A DNA stretch of 64,000 bases from Methylibium sp965279545 (GCF_965279545.1 NZ_OZ257250.1:2356001-2420000), one strand, 5' to 3'; positions 1-8,881 are shown, numbered from the stretch's first letter. Notes: generated from the sequence alone by a model not told the origin. A program made the numbers and translations.

Positions 1-172
1 TGACCTCCAGCCCGCGCCACATGGTGCCGGTGGAGACCGCGTTGCGGATGACGTTGTTGCTGTCGAGGTTGACCTCGCAGCGCATGTGCCCTTCGATGCG
101 AGTCACCGGGTCCACCACCACGCGGCGGCCCGTGTTGTCCATCTTGAAGCCCTGAGTTTCGTAAGCGCCCAT
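1..172 (-). CDS. hoxG: [NiFe] hydrogenase large subunit, N-terminal part (runs off the left edge)
   Basis: The visible 57 codons read MGAYETQGFKMDNTGRR and then VVDPVTRIEGHMR, the conserved N-terminal motif of [NiFe] hydrogenase large subunits, which carry the Ni-Fe active site. The gene lies 29 bp downstream of the small-subunit gene on the same strand, the usual small-then-large order of membrane-bound uptake hydrogenases. The ATG is at 170-172. The cysteine motifs that bind nickel lie outside the window. hyaB or hupL would be equally valid names. Confidence 0.93.
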   Translation of the reverse strand, partial: MGAYETQGFKMDNTGRRVVVDPVTRIEGHMRCEVNLDSNNVIRNAVSTGTMWRGLEV

Positions 173-201
173 GTCTTGTTCCTTGGTTCGTGCTCAGCGC
201 T

Positions 202-1296
202 TCACTGCCCTGTCCGGGCGGTTTCGCTCTTCTTCGGATCGGCCTTTTGCGTGGCGCGCTTGATCGCCGACACGGCCGCGTGCGCCGCTGCCGCCGCACC
301 GACCGCGCCCGCCGCGGCACCCCCTACCTGGTCGGCGTTGGCTTCGATACCGAACTGGTGGATGTTCGTGAGCCGGTCGTAGAACGAACCCTTGTCCCAG
401 AAGCCGTCCTCGGAGCAGCCGATGCAGCCGTGACCGGCCTGGATCGGGAAGCTGGTGCCTTCGTTCCAGCGCGTCGTCGAGCACGCGTTGTAGGTGGTCG
501 GGCCCTTGCAGCCGACCTTGTAGAGGCAGTAGCCCTTGCGCGCCGATTCGTCGTCGAAGTGCTCGACGAACTGGCCGGCGTCGAAGTGCGGGCGGCGGTA
601 GCACTTGTCGTGGATGCGCTGGCTGTAGAACATCTTCGGTCGGCCCTGGCGGTCGAGTTCCGGCAGGCGGTCGAAGGTCAGCATGTAGGTGATCACGCCG
701 GTCATGACCTCGGCGATCGGCGGGCAGCCGGGCACCTTGATGATCGGTTTGTCGAAGATCACCTTGTGGATCGGCGTGGCCTGCGTGGGGTTGGGCTTGG
801 CCGCCTGCACACAGCCCCACGAGGCGCACGAGCCCCAGGAAATGATGGCCTTGGCGTCCTTGGCGACATGCTTGAGCTGATCGATGAAGGGCTTGCCGCC
901 GATGATGCAGCTCATGCCGTCCTGGTTCAGCGGCGGATTGCCCTCCACGGCCAGGATGTAGTTGCCCTTGTACTTGACCATGATCTCTTCGAGGATGGCC
1001 TCGGCTTGGTGGCCGGCGGCGGCCATCAGCGTGTCGTCGTAGTCCAGCGAGATCATCGACAGCACCACGTCCTTGGCCAGCGGGTGCGCCGAACGGATGA
1101 AACTCTCGGAGCAGCAGGTGCACTCCAGCCCGTGCAGCCACAGCACCGGTGTGCGCGGCTTGTTTTCCATGGCATGCGCGATCTGCGGCACGAAGGCCGG
1201 GCCCAGCCCCAACGACGTGGCCGTGAGCGAGCAGTACTTCAGGAAGCTGCGACGCGAGATGCCTTGGCGGCGCATCACCTCATAAAAGGTTTCCAT
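202..1296 (-). CDS. hoxK: Oxygen-tolerant membrane-bound [NiFe] hydrogenase small subunit, Tat-exported
   Basis: This 364-residue protein carries the Fe-S clusters that pass electrons from the Ni-Fe site to the membrane. A twin-arginine signal is visible at residues 14-20 (SRRSFLK) and cleavage is expected near residue 42 (AHA). The proximal-cluster motif is ECTCCSE (Cys59, Cys61, Cys62), and Cys162 follows SCASWG. Counted from the mature N-terminus, Cys61 and Cys162 are positions 19 and 120, the two supernumerary cysteines that ligate the [4Fe-3S] cluster of oxygen-tolerant group 1d enzymes. An alanine-rich C-terminal helix (about residues 320-345) should anchor it to the membrane. I chose the ATG at 1294-1296 because it sits directly before the Tat signal and follows a GGAGA element. 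An upstream in-frame extension to 1461 has no family support. Confidence 0.95.
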   Translation of the reverse strand: METFYEVMRRQGISRRSFLKYCSLTATSLGLGPAFVPQIAHAMENKPRTPVLWLHGLECTCCSESFIRSAHPLAKDVVLSMISLDYDDTLMAAAGHQAEAILEEIMVKYKGNYILAVEGNPPLNQDGMSCIIGGKPFIDQLKHVAKDAKAIISWGSCASWGCVQAAKPNPTQATPIHKVIFDKPIIKVPGCPPIAEVMTGVITYMLTFDRLPELDRQGRPKMFYSQRIHDKCYRRPHFDAGQFVEHFDDESARKGYCLYKVGCKGPTTYNACSTTRWNEGTSFPIQAGHGCIGCSEDGFWDKGSFYDRLTNIHQFGIEANADQVGGAAAGAVGAAAAAHAAVSAIKRATQKADPKKSETARTGQ

Positions 1297-1344
1297 CGGG
1301 GAGGGTCTCCGGTTGCTTCTGGATTTGATTGAGACCGTGCTGCC

Positions 1345-1368
1345 GGTCCGCTGCACCGGCAGCGGACC
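1345..1368 (-). other. Perfect 10-bp leader hairpin upstream of hoxK
   Basis: GGTCCGCTGC at 1345-1354 and GCAGCGGACC at 1359-1368 are exact reverse complements around a 4-nt loop. The hairpin lies about 49 nt upstream of the hoxK ATG, inside the expected leader. No T-run follows, so it is not an intrinsic terminator. It may affect message stability or translation; its role is unknown. Confidence 0.5.
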
Positions 1369-1393
1369 CGGAGCACCGGGCGATGAAGACAAC

Positions 1394-1408
1394 ACAAGTC
1401 GTGGGCCA
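1394..1408 (-). promoter_or_regulatory. Weak sigma-54-like -24/-12 element for the hydrogenase operon
   Basis: Read on the minus strand, TGGCCCACGACTTGT has the TGGC and TTG parts of a -24/-12 promoter with ten bases between GG and GT. The consensus has GC at -12, so the fit is imperfect. Uptake hydrogenase operons of related bacteria are often sigma-54-dependent, which is the main reason to list it. The implied leader is about 90 nt and would contain the hairpin at 1345-1368. Confidence 0.3.
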
Positions 1409-1752
1409 GCTCGCTTGCGCTCGCGGGAAAACCCCAGAAGCCACGCGTAAGTGCTTGTCACGATTGGGACAATTTCGAGCGCACGGCCATCGCGGGCAGG
1501 CCGTCGAAAAGCAGATGGAAGACTTCCTTTCGGCGACGGGGCCTCGCCGAAAGAACACCTTCCGATCGAAGGCCGCCCGCGCTGCTGCGCAGGGGCTCAT
1601 CGCTGCATCGCCGCAAATTTCTATCCCCACCATCACACCCGCGCCGCCATGCCGACGGCCGCGCTGCCGCGGCTGGCGAGCCGCTTCGGGTCGATGCACC
1701 GGTGGCCGACAATCCGGCTGTCGTCATCGCCGCAAGAAAGCCTGGCCGCCCC

Positions 1753-2898
1753 ATGCCCGTGATCACCTGCATCGAAGACCTGAGGGTGCTGGCCAAGCAG
1801 CGCGTGCCGAGGATGTTCTACGACTACGCCGACTCGGGCTCGTGGACCGAGGGCACCTACCGCGCCAACGAGGCCGACTTCGCCCGCATCCTGCTGCGCC
1901 AGCGCGTGGCGGTGAACATGGAGGGCCGCTCGCTGCGCACCACGCTGGCCGGCCAGGACTGCGCCATGCCGGTGGTCGTCGCCCCGACCGGCCTCGCCGG
2001 CATGCAGCACGCCGACGGCGAGATCCTGGGCGCGCGCGCCGCCGAGGCCTTCGGCATCCCGTTCACGCTGTCGACGATGAGCATCTGCTCGATCGAGGAC
2101 ATCGCCGCGCACACCCAGGCGCCGTTCTGGTTCCAGCTGTACTGGATGCGGGACCGCGATTTCATGGAGCGGCTGATCGAGCGCGCCAAGGCGGCGCGCT
2201 GCTCGGCGCTGGTGTTGACGCTGGACCTGCAGGTGCTGGGGCAGCGCCACAAGGATCTGAAGAACGGCATGACGGCGCCGCCGAAGCCGACGCTGGCGAA
2301 CCTGGTGAACCTGGCGATGAAGCCGCGCTGGTGCCTGGGGATGGCCGGGACGCGGCGCCACAGCTTCGGCAACCTGATCGGGCATGCCAAGGGGGTGAGC
2401 GACATGTCTTCGCTGGGGACGTGGACGAAGGAGCAGTTCGATCCGCGGCTGGGCTGGGACGACGTGGCGTGGATCAAGCAGCGCTGGGGCGGCAAGCTGA
2501 TCCTGAAGGGGATCATGGAGGTGGCCGACGCGAAGCTGGCGGCCGACAGCGGGGCCGATGCGCTGGTGGTGTCGAACCACGGCGGGCGGCAGCTCGACGG
2601 GGCGCCGTCCTCGATCGCGGCGCTGCCGGCGATCGCCGAGGCGGTGGGCGATCGGATCGAGGTGTGGATGGACGGGGGGATCCGCTCGGGGCAGGACGTG
2701 CTGAAGGCGGTCGCGCTGGGGGCGCGCGGCACGATGATCGGGCGGGCCTTCCTGTACGGGCTGGGCGCGATGGGCCAGGCCGGGGTGACCCGCGCCCTGG
2801 AGATCATCCGCCATGAGCTCGACATCACGATGGCCTTCACGGGGCATACGGACATCAGGGCGGTCAACGCCGGCATCCTGGTCCCGGGCACCTATTGA
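1753..2898 (+). CDS. lldD: FMN-dependent L-lactate dehydrogenase (alpha-hydroxy-acid dehydrogenase family)
   Basis: The 381-residue protein is a full-length member of the FMN-dependent alpha-hydroxy-acid oxidase/dehydrogenase family, which oxidises L-lactate to pyruvate at the inner membrane and passes electrons to quinone. Visible family motifs are YDYADSGSWTEGTYR near the N-terminus, the flavin-contacting segment APTGLAGMQHADGE, and the catalytic segment SNHGGRQLDG (His and Arg near residues 275-278), followed by DGGIRSGQDVLKA and GARGTMIGRAFLYG. The ATG at 1753 (MPVITCIEDL) matches the usual start of betaproteobacterial LldD. A GTG at 1702 would add 17 residues without family support. The gene stands alone, divergent from the hydrogenase and convergent with the buf operon. 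Other 2-hydroxy acids such as glycolate or mandelate cannot be excluded as substrates. Confidence 0.9.
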   Translation: MPVITCIEDLRVLAKQRVPRMFYDYADSGSWTEGTYRANEADFARILLRQRVAVNMEGRSLRTTLAGQDCAMPVVVAPTGLAGMQHADGEILGARAAEAFGIPFTLSTMSICSIEDIAAHTQAPFWFQLYWMRDRDFMERLIERAKAARCSALVLTLDLQVLGQRHKDLKNGMTAPPKPTLANLVNLAMKPRWCLGMAGTRRHSFGNLIGHAKGVSDMSSLGTWTKEQFDPRLGWDDVAWIKQRWGGKLILKGIMEVADAKLAADSGADALVVSNHGGRQLDGAPSSIAALPAIAEAVGDRIEVWMDGGIRSGQDVLKAVALGARGTMIGRAFLYGLGAMGQAGVTRALEIIRHELDITMAFTGHTDIRAVNAGILVPGTY

Positions 2899-2948
2899 GC
2901 ATTCCTGATCGCCTGGCGGCGACCCCGCCGCAGCGACCGAACGCCGGC

Positions 2949-3215
2949 TAGGGCCTGTTCACGCTACCGGAGGGCACACGTGACCCATGAAACGAAGGCC
3001 ATCAAGGCGCAAAGCGCAGCCGGGGTCGGGCCCCGGCGAGCCTTTGCAACGCCGAGGGCGTTTGTTTCATGGGTCACCCTTCGGGCCCGGGTTGCACAGG
3101 TCGCAGGGCGGCGTTGCTCAGTCGTTGCGTGCAACAGCACGCCGCCTCCTTCGCGCCTACCCCTGCGGCCTGTGCAACCCGGGCGTGTGCCCTCCGGTAG
3201 CGTGAACAGGCCCTA
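2949..3215. mobile_element. MITE-like element: 30-bp perfect terminal inverted repeats, two internal hairpins, TA duplication
   Basis: The sequence from 2951 to 3213 (263 bp) is bounded by exact inverted repeats: 2951-2980 (GGGCCTGTTCACGCTACCGG and ten more bases) and 3184-3213. It is flanked by TA on each side (2949-2950, 3214-3215) within CTAG contexts, so 33 bp pair in total. Inside are two further stems: 2981-2996 with 3061-3076 (15 of 16 pairs) and 3085-3108 with 3161-3184 (23 of 24 pairs). There is no coding potential, so the element would be non-autonomous. The right TA and the last element base form the TAG stop codon of bufC; the left flank shows the stop was preserved on insertion. 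It lies between convergent genes and may also act as a bidirectional terminator. The transposase family is not identified. Confidence 0.8.
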
Positions 3216-4031
3216 GGTGTGTACGGCGGCGAGCAGCCCTTCGGCCAGCCAGCCCTGCAGCGCAGCGATGACGGCGGTGGCGGCGTCGGTCTCGCCGACC
3301 TGGGCCGCGGCGGTCTCGCACAGCGCCGCGAACGGCTCCAAGGCGAAGACCGAACGCAGCAGCGCCGCCTCGAGCGCATCGAGCGAACGCCAGCGCGTTT
3401 CCAGTTGCGGGCGCCAGACCAGCAGCAGGTGATCGTGCGGTTCGGGTTCGGGCAGCTCGGGCTCGTCCGCGGCGTGCGGATCGTGCGCCTGCAGCGCACG
3501 CCACAAGGGCTCGATCGCCCAGCGCAGCGCCACCAGCTGCGCGCTCGGCAGCGGCGTGAAACGCAGGGCCGGCCAGTCCTGTGCCGCCAGCGTCTGCAGC
3601 GCCTCGGCGCGCAGTGGCGACGCGTCGCCCGCGTCGAAGGCGGTGCGCAAGGCCCACTCCAGGCGCGCCAGGTCCGGCAGCGACGGGTGTGGTGCCAGTT
3701 CAGGCCGTGTCTCCATGAAGGCCGCCAGGTGCTCACCGAACCAGCGGATCGATGGATGGCGCGACGGATGCTCCGCCACATAGGCTTCGGCCAGCGCGTC
3801 GAAGGCCTCGTCGCCCATCACCTGCGGCAGACGTCCGTGGTTCTCGCGCAGCGCCGCTTTGAGGCGGGCGCGGTAGGCATGACGGTAGATGTTCAGCAAG
3901 GACCCGCCGGCGCGCGGGCGCAGCAGGCCGCCGGACACTGCCGCGGCGGCGGCTTCGTCGCCGACGATCGCGACGCGCAGCCGCAACTGCTGGTCGCTCA
4001 GCGGCTGTCCTGTCAGCGCCGGAGCACTCAT
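3213..4031 (-). CDS. bufC: BufC/HvfC-like DUF2063 protein, partner of an MNIO RiPP enzyme
   Basis: This 272-residue protein begins with a DUF2063 domain (about residues 20-115; LLNIYRHAYRARLKAALREN, then HPSRHPSIRWFGEHLAAF) and has a second helical region behind it. Pfam labels DUF2063 as a putative DNA-binding domain, but in MNIO (DUF692) RiPP loci the protein acts with the modifying enzyme, probably in precursor recognition. Its ATG overlaps the stop of the upstream enzyme gene (ATGA at 4028-4031), showing translational coupling. Its TAG stop (3213-3215) coincides with the right end of the MITE-like element. Family and context make the assignment firm; its molecular role is inferred. Confidence 0.85.
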   Translation of the reverse strand: MSAPALTGQPLSDQQLRLRVAIVGDEAAAAAVSGGLLRPRAGGSLLNIYRHAYRARLKAALRENHGRLPQVMGDEAFDALAEAYVAEHPSRHPSIRWFGEHLAAFMETRPELAPHPSLPDLARLEWALRTAFDAGDASPLRAEALQTLAAQDWPALRFTPLPSAQLVALRWAIEPLWRALQAHDPHAADEPELPEPEPHDHLLLVWRPQLETRWRSLDALEAALLRSVFALEPFAALCETAAAQVGETDAATAVIAALQGWLAEGLLAAVHT

Positions 4032-4897
4032 GCCGCCACCTCGCTCGCACGCGGCTCGAGCCGCGCGTCGCGCAGGGCCAGCGCCTGCACCTGCCGCGCC
4101 ACGTCGAGTTCGGCCAGCAGCTCGGCGAGCGGCGGGATGTGGTCGTCGCGCTCGATCATGGCCGGCACCGCCCCCAGCCGGCGCGTGGTGTAGGCGTAGA
4201 GCTGCCACACCGCGTCGCACACCGGGTGGTCGTGGGTATCGATCAGATACCCCGCGTGGCTCTCGTGGCCGGCCAGATGGATCTGGCGCACGCGCTCGCG
4301 CGGCATCGCATCGATGTAGCGCTGCGCGTCGAAACCATGATTCACGCTGCTGACGTAGACGTTGTTGACGTCGAGCAGCAGTTCGCAATCGGCGCGCCGC
4401 GCCAGTTCGGCCACGAACTCCCACTCGCTCATCTCGTCGGCTGCGAAGCTGACATAGCTCGAGACGTTCTCGAGCAGCAGGCGCCGGCCCAGCACGTCCT
4501 GCACGCGCGACACGCGCTCGCACAAATGGCGCAGCGCCGCCTCGGTATAGGGCAGCGGCAGCAGGTCGTGCAGGTTGTGGTGGTCGACACCGGTCCAGCA
4601 CAGGTGGTCCGAGATCCAGGCCGGCTCGATGCGATCGGCCAGGGCCTTCAGATCCCGCAGGTAGTCCGGATCAAGCGCGTCGGTACTGCCGACCGACAGC
4701 GACACGCCGTGCATCACCATCGGGTAATCGCGGCGGATGCGGTCCAGATGCTGCAGCGGCGCACCGCCGGGCAGCATGTAGTTTTCGGAGATGACTTCCA
4801 GCCAGTCGACAGCCGGCCCGGCAGACGCCGTATCGAGGAAATCGCGGTAATGGTCGGTGCGCAGGCCGAGACCGAAACCACCGAGCGAAGTGTTCAT
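4028..4897 (-). CDS. bufB: MNIO (DUF692) multinuclear non-heme iron enzyme modifying a cysteine-rich precursor
   Basis: The 289-residue protein belongs to the DUF692/MbnB-like family, TIM-barrel iron oxygenases that modify cysteines in RiPP precursors, for example to oxazolone/thioamide or thiooxazole groups. Putative metal ligands lie in conserved segments: MHGVSLS, ISDHLCW, LLENVSSY, LLDVNNVYVSSVNHGFD, IHLAGHESHAG, IDTHDHPV and MIERDDHIP. Length and motifs match the BufB/HvfB group encoded beside DUF2063 proteins. I chose the ATG at 4895-4897. A TTG at 4921 would add eight residues but overlaps the T-run of the upstream terminator. The gene lies between the precursor gene and bufC, all on one strand. 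The chemical product made here is not predictable from sequence alone. Confidence 0.88.
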   Translation of the reverse strand: MNTSLGGFGLGLRTDHYRDFLDTASAGPAVDWLEVISENYMLPGGAPLQHLDRIRRDYPMVMHGVSLSVGSTDALDPDYLRDLKALADRIEPAWISDHLCWTGVDHHNLHDLLPLPYTEAALRHLCERVSRVQDVLGRRLLLENVSSYVSFAADEMSEWEFVAELARRADCELLLDVNNVYVSSVNHGFDAQRYIDAMPRERVRQIHLAGHESHAGYLIDTHDHPVCDAVWQLYAYTTRRLGAVPAMIERDDHIPPLAELLAELDVARQVQALALRDARLEPRASEVAA

Positions 4898-4919
4898 GCG
4901 AGGCTGACTCGAACTTGAC

Positions 4920-4965
4920 AAAAAATGCCGACCGGTGCTGCAGGCAGAGCCTGCAGCACCGGTCG
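4920..4965 (-). terminator. Intrinsic terminator/attenuator between bufA and bufB
   Basis: On the minus strand a perfect 17-bp stem (4949-4965 pairing with 4929-4945) closes a 3-nt loop. It is followed by GCA and six T residues (complement of 4920-4925). This is an unusually strong intrinsic terminator located inside the operon, right after the precursor gene and before its modifying enzyme. It should make bufA mRNA far more abundant than bufBC mRNA, which suits a precursor needed in excess of its enzyme. Confidence 0.85.
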
Positions 4966-4983
4966 ATCAAATCGGCCGAGCCT

Positions 4984-5241
4984 TTACTTCGCGACCTTGC
5001 CGCCGGCGTCGGTGCATTCCTTGGCCGACTTCTTGCTGACCCAGCCCTGGCCCTTGCAGGAATTCTGGCCCTTGCATTCGTTCGAGGCGGTCTTGCACTC
5101 CGAGGTGCCCTTGCAGCTGTTGACACCCGTACAGTGGACGGCGGCGGCATCGGCCGCGTACACGGTGGTGCTGACGGTGCCCATGGCAAACAGGGCGGCG
5201 GCGGCCGAGGCAATAGCCAGGCCAGACTTGAGGTTCATCAT
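4984..5241 (-). CDS. bufA: Bufferin-type RiPP precursor: secreted peptide with six cysteines
   Basis: The 85-residue product has a hydrophobic signal peptide (residues 5-29, likely cleaved after VYA) and a mature part with Cys37, 43, 49, 56, 62 and 76. The first five are spaced by five or six residues in a SCKG/ECK pattern (NSCKGTSECK, NSCKGQGW). This is the pattern of the BufA2-type periplasmic metallophores made by MNIO enzymes, where modified cysteines bind copper or other metals. A strong SD (AAGGAGA) sits 6 nt before the first of two consecutive ATGs. The gene is first in the buf operon and is followed by a strong terminator. The BufA2 label is from memory of the family; the link to an MNIO enzyme is certain from context. 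Confidence 0.85.
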   Translation of the reverse strand: MMNLKSGLAIASAAAALFAMGTVSTTVYAADAAAVHCTGVNSCKGTSECKTASNECKGQNSCKGQGWVSKKSAKECTDAGGKVAK

Positions 5242-5588
5242 GTGGATCTCCTTCGGGTGGGTGGTTGCGGAAATGCAGGCCGGACCGTCTAGCTTCTCGA
5301 AGTCCGTGCGCTGGCTCCCTTCGGTCGCGCCTGCCGGCCATTACTTACACCGACTTCGAAACTTGGCGCGCAAAGCCTTTACGCAGCCCGGCTCGGTTCG
5401 GATGCGCGTGGCCCCATGACCGTGCGTGCAGCCGAGCCGCTCGACTGTCGCAGCGAGCGCCTGCCCGTCCAGCAGGGCAAACACGCAGGGGCCGGGGAAT
5501 CATCCCCCAGCCCCCTAGAATCGCACCGCCCAGCGCGCCCCCAGCACCGGCACACCGGACGTGCCGCCCTCCCCCCGAGAGATCGCCG
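5242..5588. other. Divergent intergenic region between buf operon and TRAP genes
   Basis: About 350 bp separate bufA (minus) from dctQ (plus). On the buf side I see the SD and an ECF-like promoter candidate (5322-5351, listed separately). On the dctQ side a TAGAAT hexamer at 5516-5521 could be a -10 box, but no matching -35 is evident. No further coding region is supported. Confidence 0.5.
5322..5351 (-). promoter_or_regulatory. Possible ECF-sigma-type promoter of the buf operon
   Basis: On the minus strand GTGTAAG is followed about 17 nt later by CGACC, ending roughly 80 nt before the bufA start. A TGTAA-type -35 with a short CG-containing -10 is typical of ECF sigma factors, and bufferin operons in Caulobacter are known to depend on one. 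No sigma factor gene is present nearby, so this is a weak proposal based on a short motif. Confidence 0.25.
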
Positions 5589-6128
5589 ATGAGCGCCCTG
5601 TTCAGCATCGTGAAGCGGATCGACGCCCTGAATGATCGCTTCGCCGGGTTGGCGCAGTGGGCCGTGCTCGCCTGTTGCCTGATCAGTGCCGGCAACGCGG
5701 TCGTGCGCTACGGCCTCGACTACAGCTCGAACGCCTGGCTCGAGATCCAGTGGTATCTGTTCGCCGCCTGCGTGATGTTGGGCGCCTCCCAGGTCCTGCG
5801 CCTGAACGAGCACGTGCGCGTCGATGTCTTCTACGGCCGCCTGTCCGGGCGCGGCAAGGTCTTCGTCGACCTGTTCGGACTGATCGCCTTCCTGATGCCA
5901 GTTGTGCTGCTGATGCTGTGGCTGGCGCTGCCGCTGTTCTGGCGCACCTACATGAGCGGCGAGATGTCCGGCAGCGCGGGTGGCCTGATCCGCTGGCCGG
6001 CGATGCTGATGCTGCCGCTCGGCTTCGCGCTGCTGGCGCTGCAGGGGCTGGCCGAGATCGCCAAGCGCATCGGCTGGCTGATGCACCGCTACGAGATGGA
6101 CACGCACTACGAGCGGCCGCTGCAATGA
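5589..6128 (+). CDS. dctQ: TRAP transporter small membrane subunit (DctQ type)
   Basis: This 179-residue protein has four hydrophobic segments (about residues 20-40, 48-66, 90-115 and 130-152), as in DctQ subunits of tripartite ATP-independent periplasmic transporters. The loop segment LEIQWYLFAACVMLGA fits the family. It precedes the large permease gene on the same strand, with 129 bp between them. The ATG at 5589 follows GAGAGATCGCCG. The partner binding protein is encoded convergently at 7799-8881. Substrate class cannot be read from this subunit. Confidence 0.9.
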   Translation: MSALFSIVKRIDALNDRFAGLAQWAVLACCLISAGNAVVRYGLDYSSNAWLEIQWYLFAACVMLGASQVLRLNEHVRVDVFYGRLSGRGKVFVDLFGLIAFLMPVVLLMLWLALPLFWRTYMSGEMSGSAGGLIRWPAMLMLPLGFALLALQGLAEIAKRIGWLMHRYEMDTHYERPLQ

Positions 6129-6211
6129 AGGGAGTCGCGTGACGGGGCGGGCGTTGTTGTCGAGCGCGGCATCGCGGGCCGAGCGCCGGGCCGCTCCCAA
6201 GCCGGCCCGCA

Positions 6212-6252
6212 CCCCCCCGGGGGGTCGACCGGCGTATTCGCCGGGCGGGGGG
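6212..6252. repeat. C/G-rich hairpin spacer between dctQ and dctM
   Basis: A run of seven C (6212-6218) and a run of six G (6247-6252) flank a perfect 6-bp hairpin CCGGCG-TATT-CGCCGG (6229-6244). The composition resembles the C/G-rich dispersed repeats often seen between genes in Burkholderiales. It could tune the relative expression of the two permease genes; no function is demonstrated. Confidence 0.35.
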
Positions 6253-6257
6253 CCGTC

Positions 6258-7760
<1,503 letters not shown>

Positions 7761-7798
7761 TACCGAATGCCGTACGAAACGAGCGCCGCGGTCCGTCG

Positions 7799-8881
7799 TC
7801 AGAGCTTTTGCGACTGCATGAAGCGATCAAAGGTCGCTTCGGTAAACCGGAACCACAGGTTCTGGTCGGCGCGGAACTTGGCGTAGTCCTCCCAGACCTT
7901 CTTCCAGGCCGGGTTCCTGGCCGACAGGTCGGCGTAGATCTGCTCGGCCGACTTGAACGCCGCATTCATCACGTCGGGAGGAAAAGGCTTGAGCTTGGTG
8001 CCCGAGCCGACCAGCTGCTTCAGCGCGGCCGGGTTGCGCGCGTCGTAGCGGGCCTGCATCTCCACATGGGCCAGCGACGCGGCGGCCTCGATCATGGCCT
8101 TGTAGTCCGGCGTCAGCGCCTCCCAGGCCTTGTTGTTGATGAAGAAGTCGAGCTGCGGACCGCCCTCCCACCAGCCCGGGTAGTAGTAGTTCGGTGCCAC
8201 CTTGTTGAAGCCGAGCTTGAGGTCGTCGTAGGGGCCGACCCACTCGGCGGCATCGATCGTGCCCTTCTCCAGCGCCGGATAGATGTCGCCGCCCGGCAGC
8301 GACTGGGGCACCACGCCGAAGGGCTCGAGCACCTTGCCGGCGAAGGGATTGCAGCGGAACTTCAGGCCCTTGATGTCGGCGATCGACTTGATCTCCTTGC
8401 GGAACCAGCCGCCCATCTGCGCACCGGTGTTGCCGCCGGGGAAGCTGACGATGTTGTACTTGGCATAGAACTCTCGCATCAGCTTCAGGCCGTTGCCGTC
8501 GACCATCCAGGCCGTCATCTGGCGCGAGTTCAGGCCGAAGGGCACCGCGCAGCCGAGGCAGAAGGTCGGGTCCTTGCCATAGAAGTAGTAGGGCGCCGTG
8601 TGCGCCATGTCGACGGTGGCGTTCTGCACCGCGTCAACCACGCCGAAGGCCGGCACCAGCTCGCCGGCCGCGTGCACCGAGATCTGGAAGCGGCCACCGC
8701 TCATCTCGCCGACCTTCCTGGCGAACACCTCGGCAGTGCCGAAGATGGTGTCGAGCGACTTCGGGAAGCTCGACGCCAGGCGCCAGCGCAGGTGGGTCTG
8801 CGCGTGGACGAGCGCCGGCGCGGCGCCCGCGGCCAGCACGCCGGCCAGGCCGGTGCGTTGCACGAACGAACGGCGTTGCAT
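7799..8881 (-). CDS. dctP: TRAP transporter periplasmic substrate-binding protein (DctP/TakP-like)
   Basis: The 360-residue protein starts with an export signal (RRSFVQRTGLAGVLAAGAA, arginine pair near residues 3-4) and continues as a DctP-fold binding protein. Segments such as LPGGDIYPALEKGTIDAAEWVGPYDD and YYPGWWEGG recall the TakP group, which binds 2-oxo acids, so pyruvate or related 2-oxo acids are plausible ligands. It is convergent with dctM and ends 38 bp from it, so it has its own promoter, while the permease genes are on the opposite strand. Ligand identity is inference. Confidence 0.88.
   Translation of the reverse strand: MQRRSFVQRTGLAGVLAAGAAPALVHAQTHLRWRLASSFPKSLDTIFGTAEVFARKVGEMSGGRFQISVHAAGELVPAFGVVDAVQNATVDMAHTAPYYFYGKDPTFCLGCAVPFGLNSRQMTAWMVDGNGLKLMREFYAKYNIVSFPGGNTGAQMGGWFRKEIKSIADIKGLKFRCNPFAGKVLEPFGVVPQSLPGGDIYPALEKGTIDAAEWVGPYDDLKLGFNKVAPNYYYPGWWEGGPQLDFFINNKAWEALTPDYKAMIEAAASLAHVEMQARYDARNPAALKQLVGSGTKLKPFPPDVMNAAFKSAEQIYADLSARNPAWKKVWEDYAKFRADQNLWFRFTEATFDRFMQSQKL

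Larger units (their letters stand above)
1297..1752. other. Divergent intergenic region between hydrogenase and lactate dehydrogenase genes
   Basis: About 450 bp separate hoxK (minus) from lldD (plus). The hydrogenase side holds a perfect leader hairpin (1345-1368) and a weak sigma-54-like element (1394-1408), each listed separately. The lldD side shows no clear promoter. In-frame GTG and ATG codons upstream of the chosen lldD start lack family support. No further gene is visible. Confidence 0.6.

Noticed and set aside
1702..1752. Upstream GTG start for lldD adding 17 residues
   Set aside because: The family starts at MPVITCIEDL; the extension has no conserved residues or better ribosome binding site.
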